Counted from the stretch's first letter, positions 12,575-22,959 are shown. The stretch is DNA of 64,000 bases from Toxotes chatareus (GCA_016801885.1 CM028897.1:12896501-12960500); one strand, 5' to 3'. Numbers and translations: made by a program. The notes: generated by a model not told the origin, from the sequence alone.

Positions 12575-12910
12575 TTTGCAATAGTTGACTTATTTTTTTT
12601 TTTTAATGATTTATTGATTTAGGAGTAGTAGTTTGTATATATTACTAAAACTGAAAATATATATATATAGTTATAGTTATTGATAATTAGGTTTTGTCAG
12701 TATACTTCATACTCAGTATATTTTTATACTCTGGACTTATTGTCCAAATTTTGGGTGACCTAACACAAAAGTCTAATCTGGACATCACAGCAGTAGTGTA
12801 CAAGTGGTGCTTTCAGTGACATAAAAACATTTTCCATTCACCTATAGCATTAAGGAGTAGTCCATATTCACCTTCTGTTTATAGTACAAAGATCCTTGCC
12901 TCTCTTGAGA

Positions 12911-12978
12911 AGTTTTTGTAACTGTGTGAGTCACTGTGGCCACCCCAGTTCACAGTGATACACCACAATACAAAAACC
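12911..12978 (-). other. IGHD segment D2 (type d)
   Basis: Core 12939-12950, AACTGGGGTGGC on minus (NWGG). Heptamers are perfect on both sides, spacers 12 bp. V-side nonamer GGTTTTTGT; J-side ACAAAAACT. Duplicate of D8. Confidence 0.9.
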
Positions 12979-13617
12979 AGTGCCATAGTGTAGGCGTCCT
13001 CTGTGATATGCAATTGATATTATTTCTTTTTTTAAAGAGTAGAAATAAAAATAAACCACATAGTATCGTGTTTGTGAGGTTTGGTTGTGTATTATAGAAT
13101 ACTGTCAGGTTGTATTGTATGACAACCATCTTTTCACCATATAATAATAACATCAGCTACCCTTTCAGTGCTTATTACTAAACTAATTACCTTTTTAAAA
13201 GGCTCCCAACAGTCCTTAAAGTGTGAACAGTGAGCTAACACCGTGTAAACATGAACAGTTTGAAGAGACGGAAAAAGATATATTGTAGTAAGTAAGTATG
13301 TAGAATTACACACACACACACACACACATGCAGGCGAGGGAATATTTGAAACACCTCTAAGTATAATGAAATACAACACCACCAATAACTGTCACCTCAT
13401 AAATTATATAATTAAATCAGCAGCATGACCCGGTTAACAAACACATAATATCACATTATAGGGCTATTGTGTTGTACATTTTGACAGTGACTCATGTTAT
13501 AACACATTCATCACTGTGCTACTTCAGTAATTGTAGGAAATGTAATTTAACAATACAGATATATCCTTTGACAATAAAGTGATTTACAGGAGAGATACAG
13601 ATGAGTTTTTAGAGCAT

Positions 13618-13692
13618 GGTTTTTGTTACGGTGTGTAACACTGTGTGGTAGCCACTATAATAAGCACAGTGACAGAAGCCCTTCCCAAAACC
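13618..13692 (-). other. IGHD segment D1 (type a), first of the cluster
   Basis: Core 13646-13664, CTTATTATAGTGGCTACCA on minus (YYSGY). J-side RSS consensus; V-side CACTGTG with the GGTTTTGGG nonamer. It is the first D met after the second tau constant unit and begins the a-d-c-b order repeated down the cluster. Confidence 0.9.
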
Positions 13693-15582
13693 TTACCACA
13701 CTGTTTTCTGACAACAAAGAAATATTCTATTGAACGAGTTGTGATAAATGACAGAAAAATGACAAAAAATAACAACAACAACAACAAAAAAAAAAAACAG
13801 AACAATTTTGTATATTTTGTTTAGCATTATATGATTCTGTATTGTTAAAGTCTCTAATAGAGCAGCTTCTACTGAAAACATAAACTGCAATTTAGTCATT
13901 GAAAGTAGTTGAATCATAGACTCTGTAAATGTTTTGGAATTTATTTGTGTGTTCATATTTAGCACCAGTATCATTCTGATTCATCCTCTGAGTCTGTGAT
14001 CTCAGAGAAATCCCAGCCAAAAGGTTTTTAAATATCAGCTTCAAACTTAATTTAAAAGAAGAAGAAAAGCAATGTTGCGCTGACCTCTGTGGGCTGAAAT
14101 GTTCAAGTCTGTTGCACTTGAGATCACACCCATCTGTGGTGTATTGTGAAGTCTGTTGTGAAGTTGTGCACCTCACAGAGTGGGAGCAATGCACGTAGAA
14201 ACCTGTAGATGGCGGTAGAAGGACATTTTTCCAGCTTGTGTGGTTCATTTTTAAACTCCTCTCTCAGTGTAAACCTAGAGGGCAGCCTCGTGCCATAAAG
14301 AAAGAAGAAGAAAAAAATAAAATAATATCTTCTAATGTAATGTGTCATGTCATGTCATATCATATCATATCAATCCCAGTGTTGTGTCCCCAATCACATT
14401 CCCTTTTTAATTTCTTTTCTGTACCAAGTGACCAATCATTTTACCTTCACAAAACCCTTTTTCCTCTAGATGATAGTCTTCACTCACTTTTCTCACTTCC
14501 ATTACCCACCTGCCATGTGAACCAAAATACCCCTCCTGCACATCAACAAGCTGGCATCATAAAACTCTATAAGACAAGTGAAACTGTTCATCTGGTGGCT
14601 TGATATTCTTCTCAAGAAGTACACAGTAGATTTATCAATCATTTGAAAAGTAATTCAAGTACAAAGGTTGAGATGTTTTCCTGAAATCATCAGCTATTGC
14701 ATCAGGACAATTTTCTCTGTCAAGCTCCTGTTAGTTAAACCTGTGCAAAAACTCATTTCACATGTAAAATAAAAGTAACCTAACATGAGCTGCATTCAGG
14801 AACACAAAATTAGAGCCTTTCAGTTTCTGCTCATAACACTAAGATATTAAAACAGCAGAAAGAATTAGCTCTGTGCGACACTTGGTTAAGAAAGATAAAA
14901 CCACCTTGACTCCTGTCATTGACCAATAAGTAGTGTACAAACTGTATAATGTCATGTTACAGTAACAATGCCACAGTAATGATGAAAGATTAAATGTAAT
15001 TAATGTGAATCTTCAAAGTTCTGCTTTTTTTTCATATTTATTAATTTTGCTAAGGTTTGGCCACAGTTTTGAACATTTAATCCCACATTTGTCTGAGAGA
15101 ATGTGTCAGCTGAATGCATGTGGGCCACTTCAAACATGGATTAATGCTGATATGCAAATGTATACACTGACATATGTCTGTTTCTTTGAGGAAGTTTATT
15201 TGTAGTTCTGACAGTTTCTACGAAGTTTCACTGCTGCAGGTGTGGTCCCAGGGGTGCAGAAAAAGGGGAAGTAGCTTTTTCGAAAGATGATATTTTCAGA
15301 AACATCAGGAAACTGAAAAACCTCCAGAGCTGAACTGATAACAGAAGTTTACGGTACGTTGACTTGACGTGGTTTTCTTTCAGATATTCTTAGATCCCTG
15401 TGGTGTGACTCAAAGGAAACCCCACCAAAGCTTTTTATGTTTTATCACAAGCACACCATCACTCACATTCATGCTCACTTAAATGTTTGTGGTTGTCCTT
15501 AAATATTGTAAGTATCATATCTTTTGACTTACTTATGAAAGCAAATAGTGTCAATAAAATAACCAAACATGAAAAGCAAAGA
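13693..15582. other. Spacer between D cluster and second tau unit
   Basis: No J, D or constant exon seen. It holds short CATAT/CATGT repeats near 14345-14370. From about 15,210 upward it becomes similar to 20,240 upward, which marks the 3' boundary of the tau-unit duplication. Confidence 0.6.
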
Positions 15583-15588
15583 TTTATT
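15583..15588 (-). terminator. Candidate polyA signal, membrane transcript, second tau unit
   Basis: AATAAA on the minus strand about 260 bp past the TM2 stop codon, at the same relative place as 20468-20473 in the other unit. Conservation between copies supports it; usage is inferred. Confidence 0.5.
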
Positions 15589-15848
15589 TTGTCAAACTAT
15601 GAAATGCAAAGCCATGTACAGAAAAAAATCTGTTTCTGCTACAGTACAATTTGTTTTACAAAAGACAATTTGTTTGTCTTTTAGTTTCTCTACAGCTGAC
15701 AGAGAAATCCATTTTCAGTGACTTAGTTAATCATTATTAATGGCAACCATTTAATTTAGCAAATATACATTTAGTTATTGCTCATATACGTGAGTTTCAA
15801 GCTACATGAAAAGGTAAAAAGATGTTGTCTGTGTATCCATCTCATCCT

Positions 15849-15863
15849 CTATTGTCTCTTCAT
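15849..15863 (-). pseudogene. IgT TM2 exon, second tau unit
   Basis: Acceptor CTTTTTCAG then ATG AAG AGA CAA TAG. Joined in phase 0 to TM1 it gives a short cytoplasmic tail SLVK-MKRQ-stop. The coding bases are the same as in the first unit (20864-20878). The exon itself is intact but belongs to a unit that is otherwise a pseudogene. Confidence 0.8.
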
Positions 15864-16356
15864 CTGAAAAAGAAAAAAACATCAAACTGTTATATTTGAA
15901 AAATATAGTCATTTGTCAAATACAGGTTCTTAAAAACCAGTAAGGTTTGACTTATGGCTTCAATGGGGTTTCACCCAGCTGGAAAGTGGACACCCAAATG
16001 GTCTCTGTAACCGGTGTTTTCAAAAACTATATTAAGTGTTTGACTGGATAATTATCTCCAATAAACTCGTACCGTGCCATTAAATTCTGTTCAAAACACT
16101 TAATGCAATGACAATGTAACTGTGTTCATCCAATTCAACGCAATGAACCAGTAATTTCTTTTTTTTTTTTTTTTTTTTGTTTGTCATTGTTTCATGTCAT
16201 GTCATTGTTTACATGACTTGGCTTTACTTTATAACTTGTAATGTACTTAGTCAAAGTGTTTACTTATTTTCAGTGAATTTATTTATCTTATATTATGTCT
16301 TATAGAGTCTTTAGAACTTGGTATAAGTGAAAGGCAGAAAAAGCCTGCATGTTTAC

Positions 16357-16511
16357 CTTCACCAGGCTGAATATCATGTTATAGAAGAGAGAGGTTATGA
16401 AGAGAAATATGAAGGAGGACGTTATGGACCACAGACTGCTGAACTCATCCTCTTCAGTGGCATCTTCTATGCAGCTCAGAGCAAAACTCAGTTGTGACTC
16501 TGAGGGAAAAT
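16357..16511 (-). pseudogene. IgT TM1 exon (transmembrane), second tau unit
   Basis: Exon of 155 bp. The acceptor CTTCTTAG lies at 16512-16513 and the donor AAG|GTAAAC after 16357. It encodes an acidic extracellular linker (EDATEEDEF) and a hydrophobic helix (SFIFLFITSLFYNMIF), the antigen-receptor membrane anchor. Incoming phase is 1, matching the internal donor of C-tau4. It differs from the first unit by very few residues (SIT versus STT). The exon is open; the gene upstream is broken. Confidence 0.85.
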
Positions 16512-16696
16512 CTAAGAAGAGGAAGGTATAGGTGTTTAGATGAAGAGTGTGTGTGTGAGTGTGTGGGTGTATTAACAAAGGTTTTCAGCAAGATAACACA
16601 TAGACACCATTGTTTCTATTAAATATTGCTAATAAACTGAAACAAAGCATCATTCACTCTTTGATCATTGTCATGTGAGGACACTGAATCAGTTAA

Positions 16697-17125
16697 CACT
16701 CGACCTTAAGGACACTGATAGCTGAATATAAGTCTCCAGTTTTCTTAAGGTCATATTGAATAAAGACCGAACATGTTGTCTTTCTTCAACTCTTCATCAC
16801 CCATGTTTTTCCATTTAAATGGTTGAAGCTTTCTCACCTGCGACCATCCTCAAGTTACATTCAGTGGATTTATACAGACCAGGGCCTGGGTGTCTTCATC
16901 TACAATGGTCTTGTTTTGTCCAGTGATGACACAGCTCAGCTCTGTTTGATTGTTGCTGAAAATTATTTTGGGACTTGGTTGGTTCAGTGTCACTGTGATA
17001 GGAGCTACATGAGGGAGAGCAGCAGAGAGACGGGGTCACAACCATTTTCTAACATCTGAATGAGCCGAAAAAATCTTGACTTCATATGTTTGTCAGGTTG
17101 CTTATGTCAAAATCCATCATTGAGA
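16697..17125 (-). pseudogene. Displaced, circularly permuted C-tau3/C-tau2 fragment
   Basis: Lies between C-tau4 and TM1, where the first unit has only intron. In minus order it holds: part of the C-tau2/C-tau3 intron, the C-tau3 acceptor and 5' part (APITVTLNQ-like, about 17011-16907), then directly the C-tau2 part (about 16885-16697). In the first unit C-tau2 precedes C-tau3. It carries small insertions matching nearby sequence: one near 16855-16872 matches 17142-17160, and one near 16769-16786 resembles 17230-17246. The C-tau2 3' end is missing. Not translatable. Confidence 0.85.
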
Positions 17126-17135
17126 GCTAATTATA

Positions 17136-17495
17136 CTAAAGGTTACATTCAGTGGATTTACCCATGGCTGTAGACACTCTCTTTGGCTCCATAGGTGCAT
17201 TGCTGCCAGCAGGCCAGACATTACAGTAGAATATGTTGTCTTTCTGCTCCCACTTTTCCTTTGGTGGTGGTGTAAACACTTGTCACTGAGTAACCGTGTT
17301 GGGTCTTCTGTGGGCTGAAGTTGATGCCATCAGCAAAGTTGCGGGAGTTTGGTCCGTGAAGTTCTGACCAAGCGATGTAGTAATCCTGTAACACAGGACC
17401 GGAGACCAGACACACCAGAGTGACCTCAGCAGCGTCTCCTTGGTTGATGTCCTGCTCTGGGAGGATGTGGACTGTCACATTTGGTTTACTTCCAT
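17136..17495 (-). pseudogene. C-tau4 exon with frameshift, second tau unit
   Basis: Fourth Ig domain of IgT. Acceptor CTTTTAG before 17495, start DGSKPNVTVHILPE. The first Ig cysteine is in TLVCLVSG and the tryptophan in IAWSE. The frame is open until an extra A (ACCAAAGGA, about 17258-17264; the other unit has ACCAAGGA), which leads to an early TAA. In the restored register the second Cys region and a secretory tail ending ECNL-stop (17136-17138) can be seen. The internal donor for membrane splicing is ATGG|GTAAAT at 17162. Confidence 0.88.
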
Positions 17496-17608
17496 CTAAA
17501 AGAAATGAGGTTCACATATAAGCTTTATATTTACTTTTACTGCCTGACATGTTTGCAGTGTAAGTTAGTTGCCTCCCCCAGATTCACAGATTGCTATTGT
17601 ACCAATCA

Positions 17609-17695
17609 GCACCGATGACTTTCTGCCACTCAGCGTAACTCAGAGTTAGCTTGCTGGTCTTGCTGCACCACACGTCACTTTTGCAGGAGCAGGCT
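17609..17695 (-). pseudogene. C-tau2 5' end fused to C-tau3 3' part
   Basis: Starts with the C-tau2 acceptor and first codons (KPAPAKVT), then about 9 bases of filler, then sequence of the C-tau3 3' half (the SKTSKLTLSYAEWQ region) in another frame. A TAA lies at 17646-17648. The C-tau3 3' end with its donor is also gone. The part missing from the middle is largely what sits at 16697-17125. Confidence 0.85.
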
Positions 17696-17936
17696 CTGAA
17701 CAGGTGGAGAAAACAGCAAAGATATCATTTATCAAAATCCAGACGTTTCATTTTCAGATTATTTGTGTGCAAGTGAAAAATGGTTTGTTGAAAGGAAATG
17801 TCACAATTGTGAGGGAATAAATATTGCTGAACATTCAAAGATAAGAGCAAATGAATGGGGATGACATGTTGACCTTTTATATTCTAAGGAAATTAGAGAG
17901 ACGTTTTTACAAATTGAAAAATGAAAAATCACGTAC

Positions 17937-18230
17937 TTTGTATTTTCTCACTATAGGAAGATCCGTAATGAGTTACTGAACAGTTAAAAGATTTCCTTGA
18001 ATCCCAGTCAGCTTTTAATACTTGGAGCACACTGAGTCCTGTATATTTGTTGTTGCCGTATGGGCCAGCTGAAGGATGTTGTTCTGTAGTCAGGGAGGAC
18101 CCCATGGCATCGGTCCACTTGAAAGTGACACCATTTGGGGAGAAGTCACGTGCAAGACAACCAACAGTGATTGTGTTTGTAGATTCGGGTTGGCACTGAA
18201 TCAAAGGGAACAAATTTGGTGCAGTAATTC
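17937..18230 (-). pseudogene. C-tau1 exon, second tau unit (open exon)
   Basis: First constant domain of IgT, 294 bp. The acceptor CTTCCACAG lies before 18230 and donor A|GTACGT after 17937. It starts GITAPNLFPLIQC. Ig residues are in place: Cys in VGCLARDF, Trp in FKWTD, Cys in FNCSVTH. The exon is fully open and the same length as its partner at 23934-24227, diverging mainly in the first codons and in the loop TEQHPSAGPYGNN. Any product would need to skip the wrecked C-tau2/C-tau3. Confidence 0.85.
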
Positions 18231-19546
18231 CTGTGGAAGATATGTAGAAGTTTAAATTCAAATAAATTAAGAAACAGAGAATTAATCACTCTACTGAAGA
18301 TAACTGATCACATCATAATTGGCTGAATCTCTCACCCTCAGAATTAGACAATGTTAAATACACATAAATGAAAAGTTATGAAATGAATAATCTAATAAAT
18401 ACAAGATATAAACAAAGTAACTGAAAAATCAAATATATTTTTGGAAGTTGGTTCACATTTTTAAATGTTATTTCATATTTTTTTTAAATCTTATATTTAC
18501 TGCTATTTGGTAATACTTAGCACGTGCAAACTAAAACATGATTTGTTCTTAAAGACTTTGTAGGAGCAGTGGCAGGTTTATCTTAATAATTATTCAGAAC
18601 AAGGAACTTAATAAACATTAGATTTAAAATAATGGCTAAGAAAAGCTATTAACAGGTTAGAATGTCTTTTTGCACGATAAAACTGAAGAACAATAAATTA
18701 TTGTTTTAGTGATTATTATTTGTCAACTCACAGATAAATAGACTGAAGCAGAGAGTGCTAATATAACTGCACCAGTATCTCAAACCCAAAGCTACTGTAT
18801 TTTTTATTGAATCAAGAACTCAGTATAATGAATCGATTAAATGTTTTTCTTACCATGTTATATTAAATGTAACCAACATTTTGTTCTTCTTTCAGTTTTA
18901 CAATAAATCTATGAACTGAAAAAGTTGAATGTTAAAAAGTAAGGTGAGTCTTCTAAACTTTAAATCCAGGATTATCAATTTAACTTTCAGTACAAATGCA
19001 CATTAGTTCCTTTTAAAGTCAATGTGCTATGTTGTTTCAATATTAACTAAAAGTATTTACATGTGAATGTCTTTGTTAAAGGTTAAACTGTCTGAAACAC
19101 ACATCATGTCACTCGCTGTCTTTAAAGCAAAGGAAGCAGATGTAAAATAAATATTCATGTGTTCACATTTATGGTAACTTCTTCTAAAAATAATGTGTGT
19201 ACAGTATGGTGTATGATTGTAATCCACAGAATGAGAAAAAGTAATTGAATAATAATGTGAATAAACAGATACTGCCATTCAGCGGTAACAATCATAATAT
19301 CCAGCTGAACAAACTGTATAGCAAATTAAAAACCACCTCCTGAATTAAGTGAAAACGCCAAAAGAGGAACTTTTTGAAATGCTCTCTAAGAAACAGCTGC
19401 GTTAAAACCATCTTGACGGCTCTGCTTTATCTGCTCTGTCTGATCAGTACAAATTTCAGGACTTAAAGTTCTCAACCATCAATAATCACATTTTAAATGA
19501 AAAACAAAAGCGAGCAAAGCAAATATAGTGTTTAAATGTGACTTAC
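18231..19546. other. J-C intron, second tau unit
   Basis: AT-rich intron between J-tau and C-tau1, similar along most of its length to 24228-25559. No exon or RSS seen. An intronic enhancer could be here but I see no motif set that proves it. Confidence 0.6.
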
Positions 19547-19594
19547 CTGATTGTACTGTGACTTGAGTCCCACTGCCCCAGTAGTCAAAATAAT
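19547..19594 (-). CDS. IGHJ segment, second tau unit
   Basis: 48-bp coding part reading YFDYWGSGTQVTVQS, with the WGxG J motif and splice donor TCAG|GTAAGT (phase 1). Upstream RSS: heptamer CACTGTG (19595-19601), 23-bp spacer, nonamer GATTTTTGT (19625-19633, one change from consensus). It differs from the other J only near its 5' end. No D segment lies between it and the first tau unit. Confidence 0.92.
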
Positions 19595-19633
19595 CACAGT
19601 GCTGCATCTCCATTCACTGCTTGAACAAAAATC

Positions 19634-20467
19634 TGAAGCACCAGAAACACCATTAAAAACTTCACTAAATTAATAATATAATTTTGTAGAAGAAAATCTT
19701 AACAGCCCCCGAGTAGCTCCATCTTGAGAGTGGCAGGTTGTTGCAGCAGCAGCTCTCTTAGTTTTCCTTCCGTTCTGTTGGTTTTCTTCTATTTATTGCT
19801 TGGATACTTTGCTGCAGTAACATAACAATTTCCCTTAGGGGATCAAAAAAAGCATATATATCTGTCTACCTATCTCTCTATCTCTGTCTGTCTGTCTGTG
19901 CATACATCTACACATATACGTATATGTGAGTGTGAACTAATGTATGTGTACATGTGTATGTGTATTAAGATATATATTAAACAAATATGTAATGAGAGTT
20001 GAACTTTTTCTAAGAATCTACAACAGTGTAAAATTTTAAGGCGTTTGTTACTGATAAAGCTTCCTGCTGTAGTGGAAGAATGATGAAATGATGAACAATT
20101 CAAATTTGTGAAGACTGAGAGAAAGGAAAAAGAAAGGGTCAAAAAATGATCCTGTATGTTTGTGTTGCCTTTGCTGTCTGCATGTGAGCTACTTTGTGCC
20201 TGGATACATAAAAGTATATAAACAGATAGATGTGTGCGTTGCTTCGAGGAGGTTTGTTCTGACAGTTTCTACAAAGTTTGACTGCTGCAGCTGTGGTCCC
20301 AGAGGTGCAGAGAAAGGGGAAACTGAAAAACCGTCAGAGCTTGAATGATAAGAGAATTGTATGGTAGGTTGACTTGAATTTGTGTTCTTTCTAATGTTCC
20401 TAGATCTTTTGACTTACTTATGAAAACTAACAGTATCAACAAAATAATCAAACATGAAAAGCAAAGA
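19634..20467. other. Junction between the two tau units
   Basis: Holds no D segment. Similarity to the region above the first-unit J stops near 19,660, so the duplication took the J but not the D. From 20,240 upward the sequence matches 15,210 upward. Short TATGTG/CTGT repeats lie at 19,870-19,970. Confidence 0.6.
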
Positions 20468-20473
20468 TTTATT
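20468..20473 (-). terminator. Candidate polyA signal, membrane IgT, first unit
   Basis: AATAAA on the minus strand about 390 bp after the TM2 stop, conserved in the second unit (15583-15588). Confidence 0.5.
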
Positions 20474-20863
20474 TAGTCAAACTATGAAATGCAAAGCCAT
20501 GTACAGAATACACCTGTTTCTGCTACAGTGCAATCAGTTAATCATTATTAATGGCGACCATTTAATTTAGCAAATATACATTAGGTTGTAGCTCATGTAC
20601 ATGTGTTTCAGACTACACTTTTGGAATAATTTTGTTTTCAGACACATTCATCTTTTTATTCCTATTTATACACATAAGTAATCACATTGGAAGAGATTGA
20701 TCAATAAAGTTTTACACTTTATCTATCAAGAATAAATCACATTGTCACAATCATTTCATGATAAGAGGTAAAATATATTTTAATTCAACTTTATGGCCAA
20801 CAGTGTAGATAGAAAAGTAAAAAAAAAAAAGAAGTTGTCTGCGCTGTGTATCCATCTCATCCT

Positions 20864-20878
20864 CTATTGTCTCTTCAT
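20864..20878 (-). CDS. IgT TM2 exon, first tau unit
   Basis: Acceptor CTTTTTCAG (20879 upward), coding ATG AAG AGA CAA TAG. With TM1 it makes a very short cytoplasmic tail, VK-MKRQ. Surface immunoglobulin with so short a tail relies on CD79-type partners for signalling (known for the family). Confidence 0.88.
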   Translation of the reverse strand: MKRQ

Positions 20879-21762
20879 CTGAAAAAGAAAAAAACATCAA
20901 ACTGTTTTAAAAAATATATAGTCATTTCTCAAATACAGGTTCTTAAAGACTAAAAAGGTTTGACTTATGACTTCAATCTGGGGTTTCACCCAGCTGGAGA
21001 GTGGACACCCAAATGGTCTCTGTGACCAGTGTTTCCAACACGTATATTAAGTGATTGACTGGATGATTAGCTCATTTTAATGACATTCTTTAAGAAGTTG
21101 TATAAAAAGATGAATCCTTATACAATGAGACATGGTTACTTGCTCTGATTGGTTACTTAAAGATTATATCTGTAGTGTTTTGAACTGAATTGTTAATATG
21201 ATAGTATGCACCATGGAGCATTTAAAACCTACAAAGCAGCACATTTTCTGTGGCTGAAGATGCTCTTCACTCAGCTACAGTTATAAATCCCATTTGTGCT
21301 GGTTGGCCATGCAACTAAACTCTGTTCAAAACATTTAATGCACTGAATGTGACGGATTTCAGAACACTTGACAATATAACTGTGTTCATTCAAATCAACA
21401 CAGTGAACCTGTAAGTTTTTTCTTTTTTACTTAAACATAAGGTTTATTGTAGCCAGACAGAGCAAATGACTGGTCAGAAATAATGATTTGGTCCCAGTTA
21501 TGTTTTAATAATAACTTTGAATAATAATATTATTATTCAATAAGATTATTCAATAATAATATTCACATGAATATCGTGAACATGATCTTCACTTTATGTG
21601 CATTGTTTACATGACTTGGCTTTACTTTATAACTTGTAATGTACTAATGTACTTAGTCAAAGTGTTTACTTATTTTCAGTGAATTTATTTATCTTGTATT
21701 ATGTCTTATAGCGTCTTTAGAACTTGGTATAAGTGAAAGGCAGAAAAAGCCTGCATGTTTAC

Positions 21763-21917
21763 CTTCACCAGGCTGAATATCATGTTATAGAAGAGAGAGG
21801 TTATGAAGAGAAATATGAAGGAGGACGTTGTGGACCACAGACTGCTGAACTCATCCTCTTCAGTGGCATCTTCTATGCAGCTCAGAGCAAAACTCAGTTG
21901 TGACTCTGAGGGAAAAT
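21763..21917 (-). CDS. IgT TM1 exon (transmembrane), first tau unit
   Basis: 155 bp with acceptor CTTCTTAG and donor AAG|GTAAAC. Phase 1 entry from C-tau4 (G plus AT gives Asp). Encodes DFPSESQLSF, a linker cysteine (LSCIED), the acidic stretch EDATEEDEF, and an anchor helix rich in Phe, Ile and Leu ending SLVK. A pure (GT)n run lies just upstream (21950-21994). Confidence 0.92.
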
Positions 21918-21949
21918 CTAAGAAGAGGAAGGTATAGGTGTTTAGATTA

Positions 21950-21950
21950 G

Positions 21951-21994
<44 letters not shown>
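21950..21994. repeat. (GT)n microsatellite next to TM1
   Basis: Pure GT run about 35 bp upstream of the TM1 acceptor on minus. The second unit has a shorter, interrupted version (16547-16570), so it expanded after the duplication or was eroded there. Confidence 0.95.
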
Positions 21995-21996
<2 letters not shown>

Positions 21997-22474
21997 TAAC
22001 AAAGGTTTTCAGTAAGATAACACATTGACACCATTATTTCTATTAAATGGTGCTAATAAACTGGAATAAACCATCATTCACTCTTCACTGTCACATCAAT
22101 CACTGTCTTGTGTGAACATTGAATCAGTTAAACAGTGAGACATTACCAGACAGTGCTGTGGGAATTTACTCATGCAAAGTGAATCTTTGTGCTTGCTTTT
22201 CATTTTGTGTGGAAATATTGAAGTCATTCATGAACATGTCACAAAAGTGTCTCCATGCAACATTTATTTAAAACACTCAGCACACTTCTCAAACTCTTAG
22301 ACAATGTGACAAAGACACAATGAGGACAAACAAAACTAAACTGACATGTTGACTCTTAATTGTACAACCAAACAATTGGTGACATCACAGAGTGCTCAGG
22401 TTCCCATGGGGGAGAGTGCACACAGAGACAGAACGACATATTTGCACAAAATGCCACATTTATAGCTGATTATA

Positions 22475-22823
22475 CTAAGAGTCACATTCAATGGAATTAC
22501 CCATGGCTGTAGACACGGCATTTGATGTCATGAACTCATTGCTGCCAATGGACCAGACATGGCAGACAAACATGGTTTTCTTCTCCCACTTTTCCTTGGT
22601 GGTGGTGTAAACACTTGCCACTGAGTAACCGTGTTGGGTCTTCTGTGGGCTGAAGTTGATGCCATCAGCATAGTTGCTGAGGTTTTTTCATGAGCTTCTG
22701 ACCAGGCGATGTAATAATTTTGCAGCACACGACTGGAGACCAGACACACCAGAGTGACCTCAGCACCTTGGTTGATGTGCTTCTCTGGGAGGATGTGAAC
22801 TTTCACATTTGGTTTACTTCCAT
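22475..22823 (-). CDS. C-tau4 exon, first tau unit, with one frameshift
   Basis: Fourth IgT domain, with two ends: secretory stop TAG at 22475-22477 (tail GNSIECDS) and internal donor ATGG|GTAATT at 22501 for the membrane form. Acceptor CTTTCAG at 22824 upward, start DGSKPNVKVHILPE. Cys in TLVCLVSS, Trp in IAWSE, second Cys in MFVCHVW. A run of six A on minus (22683-22688) puts the rest out of frame; the normal frame needs seven. This is the only lesion seen in this unit. It is either a real inactivation or a homopolymer error in the assembly. Confidence 0.85.
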
Positions 22824-22959
22824 CTGAAAGAAATGAGATTCACATATAAGCTTTATATTTGCTTTTACTGCCTGAAATGTTTGCAGTGTAAGTTAGTTGC
22901 CTCCCCCAGATTCACAGATTACTATTGTACCAATCAGTTTCCATCACTCAGTAACATAC

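Noticed and set aside
15005..15684. Open frames of 65-66 residues as possible genes
   Set aside because: No family signature, no splice or domain evidence. The surrounding sequence is shared with the other tau unit as non-coding flank.
20240..20420. Stretch shared with 15210-15350 as a small gene or enhancer
   Set aside because: The sharing is fully accounted for by the tau-unit duplication. No motif supports a specific function.
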